DNA of 64,000 bases from Clarkia xantiana subsp. parviflora (GCA_036873135.1 JAPTYO010000007.1:56902383-56966382); one strand, 5' to 3'; shown: positions 30,471 through 41,914, counted from the stretch's first letter. The notes: generated by a model not told the origin, from the letters alone. Translations and numbers: made by a program.

Positions 30471-31281
30471 TGTTGGGCAACAATTATTGGGGATGACCTA
30501 ACGGGAAGTCGAGAACGTCTAAATCGAGATTCCTAAAGATAGGTCGACGATTACTCACGCTCAGAATGAGAAGAAAAAGACAAATGGTCGACAACGATAT
30601 AAAAGGATGTCGACGACTAAGGCAAACGCCTGAAGAATGGCGACAAGTCTACTCAAAGACTCTCCCTCTTAAGGTATGAGTTGAGTCGGCAGCCAAGTAC
30701 TATCACAAAAACCTTTTCTCTTAAGGAATGGACAGGTGGCGACCTACTCGTCACATGTTTATACTGACCCTATGAAGAAACCCTTCCTCCTAAGGAAAGG
30801 ACAGCTGGCGACCTACTTTAGCCGCCATGAAGAAACCTTTCCTCTTAAGGAGCGGTGAGGTGGCGACCTATTTGTCACTTGCTTCAGCCGCCACAAGAAA
30901 TCCTTCCTCTTAAGGAACAATGAGGTGGCGACCTACTCGTCACCTGCTGCTACCGACTCTGGATAAAAACCCTTCCCAAGAGGGGAGCCGCCATTAAACG
31001 TCGGTACAATCTCTTCCTATAAATAGGGGAGCACTTTCGTTACTTTATATTCTAATAAAATACTTCTTAAAGTATTCTCTCATATTCCATTACCGACTTA
31101 AGTTTCAGAGTGGAATCAGGGGAAAATCCCCACCCCCCTTTTCAGGTTCTCGCCCATCAAATACTCAAAACAAAACTAAGTACCCGACGAGGTCGACATA
31201 GATACCTAGAAGAGTTAATCCTAGGCGAGGCCTCAAATTCCACTACCACGAGTCGCGGGCCACGTCAACTTGATCCCAACA
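30471..31281 (+). repeat. Family-A LTR shared by A2 and A3 (811 bp)
   Basis: TGTTGGGCAACA ... CTTGATCCCAACA. Contains about four U3 repeat units (30665-30960) and a TATA box TATAAATAG at 31018-31026. It serves as 3' LTR of A2 and 5' LTR of A3. Confidence 0.93.
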
Positions 31282-31316
31282 TTTGGCGTCGTCTTTGAAA
31301 AGGCGATCAAAAAGTC

Positions 31317-32746
31317 ATGGCCCCCAACAAGAACTCAAGAAAGGTAACAACCGTGGTGGAGGAGATGACAAAATCTCAAACAGATCCCACCACCTCTAAG
31401 CAGGTAAACGAAGAGGATCTTCCTCCCCAAAACAATGGTGCCAATAGTGAAGAATACCCCCTAACTCTGAGCCACCACAAGACGAAGAAGAAGTTAGTGT
31501 AGTCCCCCCCAACTGTCCCACAAGAAGTGAGGACAACATTCATAGCCTTATGGAATCAGGCTCACGCAGGAACTTTCCCAAACACAAAGAAGCCGGCTCA
31601 CGTGGTCTCTCAAAATGATGAGGTGGCCTCAAGCACGAAGACCATTGAGACAAATCTTTCAGGAAATAAGGAAGCTCCAAAGGCCCCCATGGTCGACGCC
31701 CCTGCCAAAGAACTTGTCTTATTAACTATAGGGAAGGTGGAGGAGTTGTTAGAAAAGAAAACGAGAGGGGAAACCCCTATGTGACAAAATACACTTCACT
31801 CACGCACAACGTCTCAGTAATGCTTCAAGAGATGGAGAAGCTCAGGTTGGATGACCCGCCTCCATTAAGAAAAAGCCCGATTGGGACCCAAATAAACGAC
31901 TATTGCCGTTATCACCGTGTCAGGGGAAATGACACCAGTGAGTGTGTCGCCCTGAAATAAGATATTGAAGCTCTCATTAAAAGAGACAAACTGATGAAGT
32001 TCATCGAAAAAACCCTTCAAATCTCCAAGAAAGCGAAGTCGAAGCCCACGAAGAGTTTCCCGCTCTCCTCCGCACAACAATCCCGCTCCTATTCAATGAG
32101 GAAATGTTAATGTTACCGTGGGAGGCTTCGCGTCTGATGGCGATACTAGTTTGGCTCGTGAGGTGTACACCACCCAAATCCTAGCAATAATAAGAAGGGA
32201 GAAGGGACTTCAAGATCCCGACCAAATGGTCATAGTTTTTACAACTGATGATCTCATGATGGTGACCCAGCCTCATGAAGACGCCCTGGTAATTACTGCA
32301 ACCATGGCAGAATACGAAGTCAAGAGGATCCTCATCGACATCGGGAGATCGATGGATATCCTTTTTTACGAGGCCTTTTTGAATTTGGGACTTGCTTAAA
32401 AAGATTTGAAAATAAGTCGACTTCCCATTAATCGGATTTGTAGAAAGATCACCTATCCTATATGTGCCATCAAATTGCCAACAATTTTTGGAAAAGGAAA
32501 ATAAGACTTTAAAGATCGACATACTCTTCGTCGTCGTCAACGCCGCTTCCGCCTATAACGCCATCATCGGAATGACTCACCTAAATCCTCATCGAATAAT
32601 CCTGTCCATTGCGCACCAAGTCATGAAGTTTCCGACGACACACGGGATTGGAGAGGTTAGAGGGGATCAGGTCACGTCCCAACGCTGCTACGTCATCTCG
32701 ATGCGACGCCGGAATCAAAGAGAAGTCACAGAAGCAACGCCTAATT
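31317..32746 (+). pseudogene. gag-pro: Family-A gag-protease (A3)
   Basis: ATG at 31317 (MAPNKNSRKV), a stop at about 31500, then TTFIALWNQAHAG and KEAPKAPMVDAPAKELV. Near 31770 the central gag is deleted. A knuckle reads CRYHRVRGNDTSEC, with the second His replaced by Asn (about 31900-31945). Protease region 32118-32399: DALVITATMAEYEV then LIDIGRSMDILF (LIDGGSSSDIFF in family B, so the Gly after Asp is altered). A last piece (32464-32748) covers AYNAIIG and MKFPTTHGIGEVRGDQVTSQ. Not functional. Confidence 0.87.
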
Positions 32747-32867
32747 AAATATCATTATATTTGTTATATGGCTAATGTTTCAAGCTTTTCTTTTGATGTA
32801 AAACTCAGGAACGATGAATATATATAGCCCACTGAGGCACCTTTTATACAAAAATCTGAGTCTACCC

Positions 32868-33206
32868 CCAATGAAGGCGTCCAAGATTAGTTCTTTTCCG
32901 AATCGATTGTCGACATCACATAATCTGATATCAACAAAATCACTCAGATTAGTCGGCAACTCGAAAGAAGTTAGGCGTCGAACATAAGTCCTTTTTCCGA
33001 ATCGATTGCTGACATCAAATAATTTGATATCAACAAAATCACTCAGATTAGTCGGAAACTCGAAAGAAGTTAGGCGTCGAAGATAAGTCCTTTTCCGAAT
33101 CAATTGTCGATATCAAATAATATGATACAAAAAATCATTCAGATTAGTCGGCAACTATAAAGAAGTTAGGCGTCAAAGATAAGTCCTTTTCCGAATCGAT
33201 TGTCAA
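32868..33206. repeat. About 98-bp tandem repeat, 3.5 copies (A3 3' region)
   Basis: TTTTCCGAATCGATTG occurs near 32893, 32990, 33088 and 33185. Each unit has AATCTGAT ... CTCAGATT, a short inverted repeat. G3 interrupts the fourth unit. Confidence 0.88.
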
Positions 33207-33924
33207 TGTTGGATCACGGTGGAACTCCGGTACGATCTTTGACGGCGATCGTAGCTCCTCTGCTCCACGCAATCCTGCAAGAGGGGATAGACCGGGCGGT
33301 GACCCAGAATCCCTCTCCGATGCTTAAATGAGTATCTCGTATGGACTGACAAGCAGTAATCTCAAGTAGCGTATCTCAAAACGTAATTGATCTGAGGTGA
33401 CCTCTGCCTTTTTATAGGCGGAGAGGTACCTCAGTTACCTGGTGAACCGTTGGGGGTGGTTAGCTCGTATTCCGCGTATCTCGGGCACGATCCCGCCTTT
33501 CTAGGCCATGATCTCGCTTATCTTGGCCACGCCCCACGTATCTCGGCCACGCTCCGCGTATCTTAACTACGCTCCGCGTATCTCGGCCACGCCCCACGTA
33601 TCTCGGCCTTAACCTCTGATAGCAAGTCCCGAATAACATCGGGGACTCCAGAGTTATCTCGTTGTGTCACCGCTCGGGGCCCCTTGTCATCGTGACAGGG
33701 CCAATCATTCTCAGGGATTTGTCATCGGGGCCTACTTAAAGGCTTCTCATCGGGAGCTTCCAGCTCACCTATCGGGACCGACTCTGTCGGGACCTTTCAT
33801 CATCGGGACTCCCTACGTCGGGACCCTTCACCTTGGTCTTCTTGACCTCCATTTTAGGGCCCAGTGGGCCTATTCGCCGTTTCTTCGCCGTTAAAGGGCC
33901 TAACGGCCATAGCGGAACCCATCA
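33207..33924 (-). repeat. Family-B LTR (G3, 718 bp), divergent subfamily
   Basis: TGTTGGATCACGG ... CCCATCA. Clearly related to the G2/G4 LTRs but with more changes and a longer run of about 22-bp direct repeats (GGCCACGCTCCGCGTATCTC-like, 33475-33605). Confidence 0.92.
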
Positions 33925-34466
33925 TTTGCCCCCAAGACATGAGGGACTTACAGTTCGCCGTGTCTTTCAACTCCCGACCTCCCGACGTCGGAGTCGGGGA
34001 TCTTTCCCTTGGCACACTTAGCACAAGTCTTCTCGTTCACGTTTCCTCAATACCTTGGGGATAACTGCCAAATCCGAGAGGACTCCTCGGTTCCCCAGCC
34101 ATTAAATGCAGCAGATAACGAAGCGACGTCTTCAGTACCCGTGCCTGATTTTTCGTGCCTGCTTTTTTGAAAACTGCTTTTCAGGCCGTTTCAACATTGC
34201 AACCGTTTCCATTCTGCACGTTTCATCTCAACGGTTCAGATCAGAACGCTTCAACTTCGACGATTCAGATCAAAGCGTCCCTTCGACTGTCTTCTTCGCC
34301 TATAAAACCCTAACCGTGGGCACAGTTTCACTTTTACCGTCTCCGAAATTTCAAAAGCTCTCTGCAACTTCTCTGCAAATTCAAGTTCTGCTATTCCAAA
34401 GTCCTCAGTGCTCCTCCGATCATTTTTCCGGCAACGTCAAGTTCGTTCCTCCAACCTCCAATCATC

Positions 34467-37190
34467 ATGTCTGGTAAGGATTTCTTCTTTATTGTTCGCC
34501 TATCTCCTTCCTTCATCTCTGCTTAGTTTGTTTGTAATTTCCCGGAAAAACCCAATGTGCCTTTCCTTGCCGTGGCTAATTTCAGACAGTGGATCTAGTT
34601 CCGAAGGGAGGAAGCCCTTCAACTTTGACTATGCTCTGAACGAGATTTCCAGCACTGCTTATGATGCAGCTCTACGGGAGGGATGTATCACCTCTACCTG
34701 GGAACCTCGTTTCCCGTATCCCTGGCCCCGCCCCTCGGGTAACCTTGAGGTTACTCGTCCCCAGAAAGGGGAGGTATTTGTCTCTACGGGGCAAATATCA
34801 GCGGGGATCAGATTCCCCTTCTGTGGTAATCTGGTCGAGATGTGCCAGCATTACAAGACTCATCCGAACACCTTTTCTCCGCACGCCATACGCCTGTGGA
34901 ACGCCTTCCAGGTCCTCTGCTTCCGACAGAAGTGGGTATACAGCCTCAAGCTGTTCAGGACCTTCTACGGGATGAAGTGCAACGAGGCGGGGGTTTGTGC
35001 CTTCTACCCCCGGATGCCGAAGTGGAACAAGACACAACTCGGGTTGTGCAACTGGACCAATGACACCTGGAAGGTGGTCAAGGGTCGGGGACTCCTGGTC
35101 GACACGGGGTCCGACAATAGCGGGTGGAAGAGGAGCTACTTCTTCATCCAAAACTCCTCGATCCCGTGGCCCCGATGGGAGGTGGAAGCGGATTCTCCTC
35201 CCGCTTTCCATACCTACACCGACGAAGACTTCCAGACTCTTCAGCTCATCCAGCTCTACCGGTGGGGGGAGTCCTACACTCCCCTTGACGCCAATTCCCT
35301 CGTGGACCGGACCTGGTGAATGCCGGGATCCGACTCCTCGACGTAGTCTCCGGGGGGCAGCTTTTCGACGGCCCCTCCAATATGGTTCCCTGGGTAAATC
35401 TCTAACCTTTGTTTTTTACTGTTTGCAGCTAAGAAGATATCCGTGCTGACCAATCTGATCCTTAAGCTGGGGGAGACCGATGCTGTTCGCCCCACGCGGA
35501 AGAGGAAGTCCGCCAAGAAGGCTGCTGCTCCTTCGGGGTCTCCTTCCGCGGAGAGGCCAAAGCTGAGCCGTGTGGAGGTGGATAAGCTCTTCGACGTCCA
35601 GAACGCTGAAGAAGGTAAAAAGCTCCGCCTCGCTATTAAATTGTACAGGAGGATGGTCCCGAAGGAGTTGATTCCTTCGACCATGGAGGCCCGCATCGCC
35701 GACGTCAAACGAGTCCTTCGAGGGGAAACTCCTCGTGTGCTGAAGGCGGGCTACTACAACTATCGCGGGAAGGACCAATATGTCTCCCGACGTATTGTTT
35801 GGTGTAAGGGCTCTAATGAACTTCCTGATTACGTTTCTAAAGCCTCCTCTCGTCCTTTAGGTGCAGGTCACTCCGTGACTCCGTCGGGTGCTGGAGCCTC
35901 AGCAGGCGCGCCACCTTCAGCAGGGGCGCCTCCTTCGGCAGGGGCACCACTTTTCTCCAGTGGTGGGACCCCGACCGGCGAACAATTTCTTCGGGTGGAG
36001 AGCTTGGACTCCTCCAAGGAGACTGATGAGGGTGGCTCCCTTCGCCATCGTCGGAGGACGGGGTAGTCCCCGCTAAAACCAACCTCCAAGGGGCTGCCCT
36101 CCTCGCCTTCTTCACAACCGCAGCGACAACCGTCGCCCGCCCACGACTTCACTCCTTCCCCAGCCCGGGGTGGGTCGGAGGCACGCCCATCCACGTCCCC
36201 AGTCGGCCCTTCTCCTCTTCCCCTTGACGGGACTACAAGGCCTTCGACTCCGACCAGGAGGATGCTCCCTGGACCCCGATCCAGACGCTGCAAAGGGTCC
36301 AGCTCCGACAAGGGGACACATATCCGGAGCTGGCCCTACACCTGGTTGCAGGCTCAATCCTGCCTTCTATGAGGTATCTGATTACCTTAGATCGGGAGGA
36401 GATGCGCCGGGATGTCAAGAAGATGTGCATGCGTCGGGTAGAGGTAAGCTTTTCACCCTTCTTTTCTTCATCAATAAGACCGATCGTTCATCTACTAATG
36501 CTTCTTTTCCTTTCTTCGCAGGAGATGGGGGACATAAACCGTTCCATCGGGTACCTCCTCGCCTATGAGGAGGTCCTGGAGCAAGAGCGGGCGGTCACGG
36601 CCAAGCTTAAGGAGGATCTCGCGGCCTCCGAGTCTTCGCGGGGAAAACTGGCCAAGGAGCAGGCCATCTTCGACCGCAAGACTCGGGAGCTCCAAAAGCA
36701 GGTCCGTGACTTCGAGGGGCTCCTCAAGCGGGAGCGGCAGGAGCGGCAGGTTGCTGAGGACAAGCTGGTCCTCGAGAAGAAGGCTCTGGAGGAACAAGAT
36801 GCGGGGGTTCCCGCGCAGCTGGTCGTGGCCGAGACCAAGGGCCGGGAGGATTATCGGAGGTCCGAAGACTTCCAGGCTGATGCTGTGAAGTTCTGCAGCG
36901 CGGAGGTGGAGAACACCCTCTTCAACGTGGTTGAGGAACTCCACCTGGAGTATGGCGACGCCATCAACTTCGACAAGTCTCCTTCTCTCGCTCCCTTCGC
37001 GAAGAAATACTTTGCCCTTTCGGAGGAGAGTGGTGGGGGGAGTACTCCCTCGATTGTTGGAGACACAGCAGAGCCTCCAAGTGCTGATGCCCCGATAGTC
37101 GACCCTCCAGCGGCTGACCCTGTGGAGCCTTCTGCCACCGACCTTGTGGACCCTGCTCCCGTAGATGCCGCTGACAAGGACCAAGCCTAG
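34467..37190 (+). pseudogene. Long antisense aORF of family B with introns (G3)
   Basis: Exon 1 ATGTCTG (34467-34473); intron GTAAGG...TTTCAG 34474-34585 (112 bp); exon 2 from 34586: SGSSSEGRKPFNFDY, then FPFCGNLVEMCQHY, LWNAFQVLCFRQKW, GVCAFYPRMPKWN and WKRSYFFIQNSS, resembling the putative gypsy-type transposon domain (Transposase_28, from memory). A one-base loss near 35311-35316 shifts the frame. A second part (from about 35434) is Lys/Arg-rich, then Ala/Pro repeats, with a stop at 36064. A third part is readable from about 36230 with intron GTAAGC...TCGCAG 36444-36521 (78 bp), then a long coiled coil (36522-36830: LLAYEEVLEQERAVTAKLKE and on) and an acidic/Pro tail to TAG. A middle boundary near 35394-35433 is unresolved: the GT...AG gap is only 35-40 bp. 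Confidence 0.75.
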
Positions 37191-37441
37191 CTGCTTATCT
37201 TTAGAGTCCTTGTATTCTCCTCATTTTGTAATCATCGGGCCTTTGAGCCCCATTAATATCAGACATTCTTAGTTCCGATTTTTCATTGCACTTCTCAAAG
37301 TGACTTTACTATACTTACTTAAGTTGAAACCTCGACACTTAAGATATTCTCATACACGATTTACTAACTTGCACCACTTAAGGTGACTTACCATCATGCA
37401 CCACTTAAGGCGACTTTCCAATACTTAGAATAAATCTAAGA
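37191..37441. other. Short tail of G3 and junction with copia
   Basis: Contains two degenerate CACTTAAGG-type units like the 33-bp array, and ends with AGAATAAATCTAAG, also found at 19245-19259 and 47215-47230. Copia leader starts at about 37442. Confidence 0.7.
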
Positions 37442-38061
37442 TTTCATAAAATTGATGTACTTGGTTTTCTTGATGTGGCCGAAAATTTTAAGATGTTTTA
37501 AGTTTTAAAATTTTAAAATTATTAAGTGATTTTCGGACTGGCCATGGTTTTTCATGATGTTCATAGTAAAGTTTGATGTCATTTTCAAGAAAAACAAAAC
37601 TTTTATTAAATTTAAACTTTGATTTCTTGATTATGACGAGTTTTGATCTTGAAATTTGACCACAAACCCTAATTTTGTTGTTATTCGGTCGAACCCATTG
37701 GAACCCTAATTTCTTGATCAAGGTGAAAATTTTAATTTCTTAGTCCACAAGTTACCCTATTGGAACCGAAAATATTGACAATATTTTTGCAAATATTTCG
37801 GCCGAAATTTTAAGGTTAAAAGATGATGTCAAAATTAGGACAATATTCACAAGATAATTGTGTATATTAACTATTAATATATCTAGCACAATTTTAGGGA
37901 TCTAGATAATATTGATAATATAGTTGCCTAAAGATTGAGAAAATATATATATTATTGATGAAAAATATATCCCTAATATTGACAATAATATATTTTCTAA
38001 AAGATATATATGTATATATACTGTTGATTGATTATATATTTTTAAATATAGAATATTGACA

Positions 38062-38062
<1 letters not shown>

Positions 38063-38098
<36 letters not shown>
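38063..38098. repeat. (TA)n microsatellite
   Basis: An almost pure TA run of about 35 bp in the copia leader, at a place where C1 has shorter TA runs. Confidence 0.9.
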
Positions 38099-38101
<3 letters not shown>

Positions 38102-38224
38102 TGGCCGAAATATATATATATGTGTGTGTGCAGAAAATTGGACAATGTTTAATTATTAATTTTTACTTAGAGGCCAAGTTAAGTTTTTAGTGGACTTTAA
38201 AACCCTACTTTGCCCACAAGTAAT

Positions 38225-38560
38225 AATTCGGACCGAACCCTATAGGTTATGGACCGGTCCAATTTTAGCACATTCGGGTCGGGTCAACCAACCCAGAACA
38301 CCATGTGAACTGAACTGGACTGAACCGAACCGGGTTCGGGTAACACGGGTAGAACCAGAGCGGGTCAAACGCCGGGTTTTCTCAATTGGTCTGACCCCTA
38401 TGGTTAGGGTCGGACCGGGGCAGCTAATATGGGTCGAACCGACCCGGTTTGACTGACGAACCGAGCCGAATCCTATTTTAAACCGAACCGGTCCGGCCGA
38501 ACCATTGTTTTAACCGAACCAGATCGGTCCGAACCGGTTTGAAACAAACCAGAATTAATA
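38225..38560. repeat. CCGAACCGG-rich block (C2 leader)
   Basis: Counterpart of 1120-1385: repeated GAACCGG, GGGTCGG and ACCGGTCC words. It yields an apparent ORF at 38190-38456 that I attribute to composition. Confidence 0.7.
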
Positions 38561-39560
38561 CGAACCGAATTAATTAAATTAAAATAGGATGGTCAAATTT
38601 TTAATCCAAATGTTTTCGAACTTTAAATTACATACACAGTGCTCACATGTATAAATTATTCGCGCTTTAATTAAACATGATGCCTTGTTTCGATTATGGG
38701 GATGGATCTCGGAGATGCATGATTTTTGGACCGAGTCATTTTTTGGGCTGAATTGCAATTACTATTTAATTGATATTATCGCATGATTAGAACTGTCGTC
38801 TTGACTATGTCAAGCTAGCTGGATTATACAAATTGTGGGGGGAGCCCTGGTTTTCAATTAATGAGTTGCGCACTAGGATAGACATGTTGTGATGGTTGCA
38901 ATTGCCAAGGATACATGTCTAGAAGTACGAATGAACGGTTTTTAGCATTAAATGCAAGACAGCCCCAAATGTTTTAAAAACGTAATCAATCGCCAAAGAT
39001 GCATGTTTTTATAATAAGATCACGCATGATGCGTATGCATGAATGTTGGAGATGGACTAGCATGTGATAATTTACCTAGGCAGCAGAATTATATAAGTTA
39101 AGCATGAGTTCCTTGGAACATTAGACACATGACGCGTATGCATGAAGTGTGTATGGTTTCTTGGTTGATATATGCGCATGATAACTTACTTGTGTGTAGT
39201 AGAATTATATGTGCAAACTTGAGTTCCTAGAAACATTTTTAAAAAAGGGCCTTGGGAAAGCCAAGATAGGGTGTTTTTAAAAACCTCCAGTTCCGGTTAT
39301 AGCGATTAAACCGTTTTAAAAGACTGTTCTATTAGAAAGAAGACGACGGTGATGTGAACTCTTTTAGTACCCCCCCCTTCCCTCGGTTTACTGTCGGTCG
39401 GTTGGGTTAGATGTCTGAGGAATCATTACCAAAATGGTGTTACCCATAAAATCGAAAATTTTAAAACTTTGAACCCTAGATTAAAAATTTCGGTTCGGCC
39501 AAGCAACAACAAGAAAATCCAAAAACATCAATTTTATCAAAAACACGAACTCCCTACCGC

Positions 39561-39575
39561 AGGCTCTAATACCAC
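39561..39575 (-). promoter_or_regulatory. Primer-binding site, initiator tRNA-Met type (inverted copy)
   Basis: The plus strand AGGCTCTAATACCAC is the reverse complement of GTGGTATTAGAGCCT, one base different from the C1 site. Confidence 0.9.
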
Positions 39576-40114
39576 TGTTGTATTATGGGGACTAATCCTA
39601 CAGAAACGAAACCCTAGATACGTGCATGGTAACTAATTACGCAGCGGAAGAAAGTACACATACCTTTAACGATTTCTGTAGCCCAAGATCTTCGAGGGGA
39701 TTTCTCGATCCACCGACCGGTACCCCGTAGAGGTTCCTGTTAGAGAAGCCCTACGCAGTTTGATCTTCACAGCAAAGCCTCCTTCGATTCTCGCGGGATG
39801 GATCTTACTTGGAGTAAACTGCTCGTCGCAATTTAGGCACCTCCTATGTGTAGGCTTGGCCGAAACACTAAGGGACCTAGGGGGAGGGTTTTTAATCTCA
39901 ACACTTGGAAATAGATAATGAGCACTTAATAACTCACCCCTAGGTCCCTATATATAGGAGTGGAGGTGGGAAAAATCTCACCTCCTTACTCCTTAGGTCG
40001 GCGCCGAACTTGTGTGGCAAGGGAGGCCCAATTTTGGGCCTCCCATGTCAGATGGGATTTTATGCCATGCCCAAAATCCCTAATGTTACTTAGTCCTAAT
40101 TTCTTAGGTACTTA
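39576..40114 (-). repeat. Copia LTR, inverted, outer end missing
   Basis: TGTTGTATTATGGGG at its left edge matches the reverse complement of the LTR end. The P2 hairpin here has arms GGAGGTGGGA and TCTCACCTCC, quite unlike the other copies. Confidence 0.88.
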
Positions 40115-40714
40115 TGTTAGATTACGGGGATTAATCACTACGGAAACTAAAACCAAGGTACATGCAAGTAATCGAAATTACGCAGCGGAAGATTCGCACA
40201 TACCTCTACAGTTGTCCGTAGTCCCAAGATCTTTGCAAGAGGGACTTCACGATCCTCCGGTCGGCACCCATAGTGGTTCTTGTGAAGGAAGCCCTACGTG
40301 GTATATTCTTCACAGCAAAGCCTCTGATCGATTCTTGGCAAGGGACAGATCTCTGGAGTGTTTGCTCGAAAGCAAACTGGCACACCCTTGGTGGATATAT
40401 GGTTCGGTCGAATACGGTGTCTCTGGGGGAAGGATTTTTCTCTCAAAACACCACTTAAATGGAATTTTGATTAACCCTAATAAAACCCCTAACTCCCCAT
40501 ATATATAGGAGGAGTAAAGTGGACAAAAGTCCACTTTACCCCCACCCATAATTCGGCCGGCCATGCTAGTATAGGGAGGCCCAATTTTGGGCCTCTCGTG
40601 TCATTTGGGATTTAGGTCTTGCCCAATTTCCTAAAGTGAGATGTACCCAATTAAAATAGCTAACATATATATATAATGGGCTTCCATTTACGGTGCCATC
40701 ACCATATGCTTACA
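40115..40714 (-). repeat. Copia LTR, inverted, full length (600 bp)
   Basis: TGTTAGATTACGGGG ... ATATGCTTACA, the reverse complement of a complete LTR. Followed to the right by the reverse complement of the copia 3' end. Confidence 0.92.
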
Positions 40715-40889
40715 ACTCGCACTCGCCGGAATGGGAGGGTGCTTGTTAATGTATTGGCGTCCAAATCTGCATCAACATTTCACTCATTTGATCTCGTCCT
40801 TTGCTTTCGAATAGTTCTTACGAGGTTTGTCGTGCGACCGGCGAACACGAGGGGCATCGTGCTACTCCTCATCCCACATCTACTAGTTT
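40715..40889 (-). other. Inverted copia 3' end
   Basis: Reverse complement of C1 about 7225-7401, with the same landmarks (polypurine border, a word like TTGTTAATGTATT, the CGTGCTACTC region). Belongs with the LTR at 40115-40714 as the 3' end of a minus-strand copia element. Confidence 0.85.
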
Positions 40890-41185
40890 CGATCAAACCA
40901 TTACCAACACCGAAGGTGTGCCAAATTACTTTCGAGCAACTCTCCGAAGATCTGCCCCCATGCCAAGAATTGATCTAAGGCTTTGCTGTGGAGCTAACAC
41001 CACGTAGGGCTTTTTTCACAAGAAACTCTACGGGTTCCGTCCGGTGGATCAAAAACTCCCTCGTACAAAGGATCTTGGACTACGGTAATTGTTGAGGTAT
41101 GTGTAACTCTTCCGCTGCGTAATTTCGATTACATGCACGTACCATGTTTTGTGTTTCCGTAGTGATTACTCACCGTAATCTAACA
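40890..41185 (+). repeat. Copia LTR, 3' half only
   Basis: Corresponds to the last roughly 296 bp of the LTR and ends TAACA at 41185. It is followed not by a primer site but by leader sequence equivalent to C1 position about 1513, so the primer site and 1.2 kb of leader are missing. Confidence 0.88.
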
Positions 41186-41914
41186 GATGGATCTCGGAAA
41201 TGCATGACTTTGGGACTGGATTAATTAGAGAGCTGAATTGTAATTGTTTACTTTTCGTCACAAATATTTATTAGAACTGTCGTCTTGACAATGTCAAGCT
41301 AGCTGGAAATTACATGTTTGGGGCAGAGCCCTTGTTAAATATATGGCTTGCGCACTAGGATAGACATGTTATAATGGTTGCAATTGCCTAAGATTCATGT
41401 CTAGAAATTCGCATGATTGACTGTAAGCATAAATTGCAACTCAGCCTCTAATATTTTAAAATGTTTAAAAAAAAAACAAAAACCAATCGCAAAATATACA
41501 TATTTGATGTGGAAGTTTCATGTATGACACGTATGCTTGAATGTTGAGGATGTAGCCGCATGCAATAGTTTACTTAGAAAGTAGAATTATATATATGCTA
41601 GCATGAGTTCCTCAGAACATTTGACGCATGACGCGTATGCACTATGTGTGGTTTGGATGATGAATTTGGCTTGCTATGATGATTTTCTTGTGAAGTAGAA
41701 TTGTGTATGCATGCGTAAATTCATCAGAATATTTTTCAAAAACAATAGGGCATTGGGAAATCAGAGATCAGGTATGCTTATATTTATAATTTCCGTTCCG
41801 GTAATTTGCGATCAAAACCGTTTTAAAAGACTGATCTATTGGATTGAAGACGACAGTAATGTGAACTCTTTCACAACCCCCTTCCCTCGGTTTACTGGCG
41901 GTAGGTTGGTTTAG

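Larger units (their letters stand above)
26184..31281 (+). mobile_element. Family-A gypsy element A2 (gag plus aORF, no pol)
   Basis: LTR 26184-26987, primer-like TTGGCGTCGTATGTGGG at 26989, gag from 27023 (with a hAT-type insertion), antisense aORF 28850-30078, and LTR 30471-31281. No pol remains between gag and aORF. The right LTR is followed not by a target-site duplication but by another primer site and gag (A3), so A2 and A3 share this LTR. Confidence 0.9.
31282..33206 (+). mobile_element. Family-A gypsy unit A3 (gag, protease, 3' tandem repeats; truncated)
   Basis: Primer site TTTGGCGTCGTC directly after the shared LTR, gag-protease 31317-32746, then a jump straight to 3' tandem repeats at 32868, with no pol. 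Cut at 33206 by the G3 LTR. Its own 3' LTR is missing. Confidence 0.87.
33207..37441 (-). mobile_element. Family-B gypsy fragment G3 (3' LTR plus antisense aORF only)
   Basis: One LTR (33207-33924), TTTGCCCCCAAGAC border, a long plus-strand aORF (34467-37190) and a short stretch like the G2/G4 3' region (CACTTAAGG words, ATAAATCTAAG at the end). It stops at about 37441, where copia leader sequence begins. No gag, pol or second LTR. Confidence 0.88.
37442..39429 (+). other. Copia leader region of C2 and start of gag
   Basis: Equivalent to C1 about 310-2256. TA-rich repeats, a CCGAACC-rich block, and at 39411 the conserved ATG (MSEESL), after which the sequence switches at about 39430 to inverted copia. 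No other gene. Confidence 0.75.
39430..40114 (-). mobile_element. Inverted copia fragment: 5' leader, primer site and LTR
   Basis: On the minus strand: an LTR (40114 down to 39576), primer site (39575-39561, one change from C1) and about 130 bp of leader. The LTR lacks its outer end, stopping at about 40114 where a second inverted LTR begins. Palindromes P1 (40021-40044) and P2 (39962-39985) are present. Confidence 0.88.

Noticed and set aside
34798..35211. Minus-strand ORFs opposite the G3 aORF (34798-35211, 35868-36311, 36495-37184)
   Set aside because: Shadow frames of a GC-rich coding region; no start context or homology.
35394..35428. GT...AG gap of 35 bp in the G3 aORF as an intron
   Set aside because: Too short for a usual plant intron and the frames do not match on both sides; boundary left unresolved.
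38190..38456. ORF of 88 codons in the copia leader
   Set aside because: Produced by the CCGAACC-rich composition; not conserved as a frame in C1.
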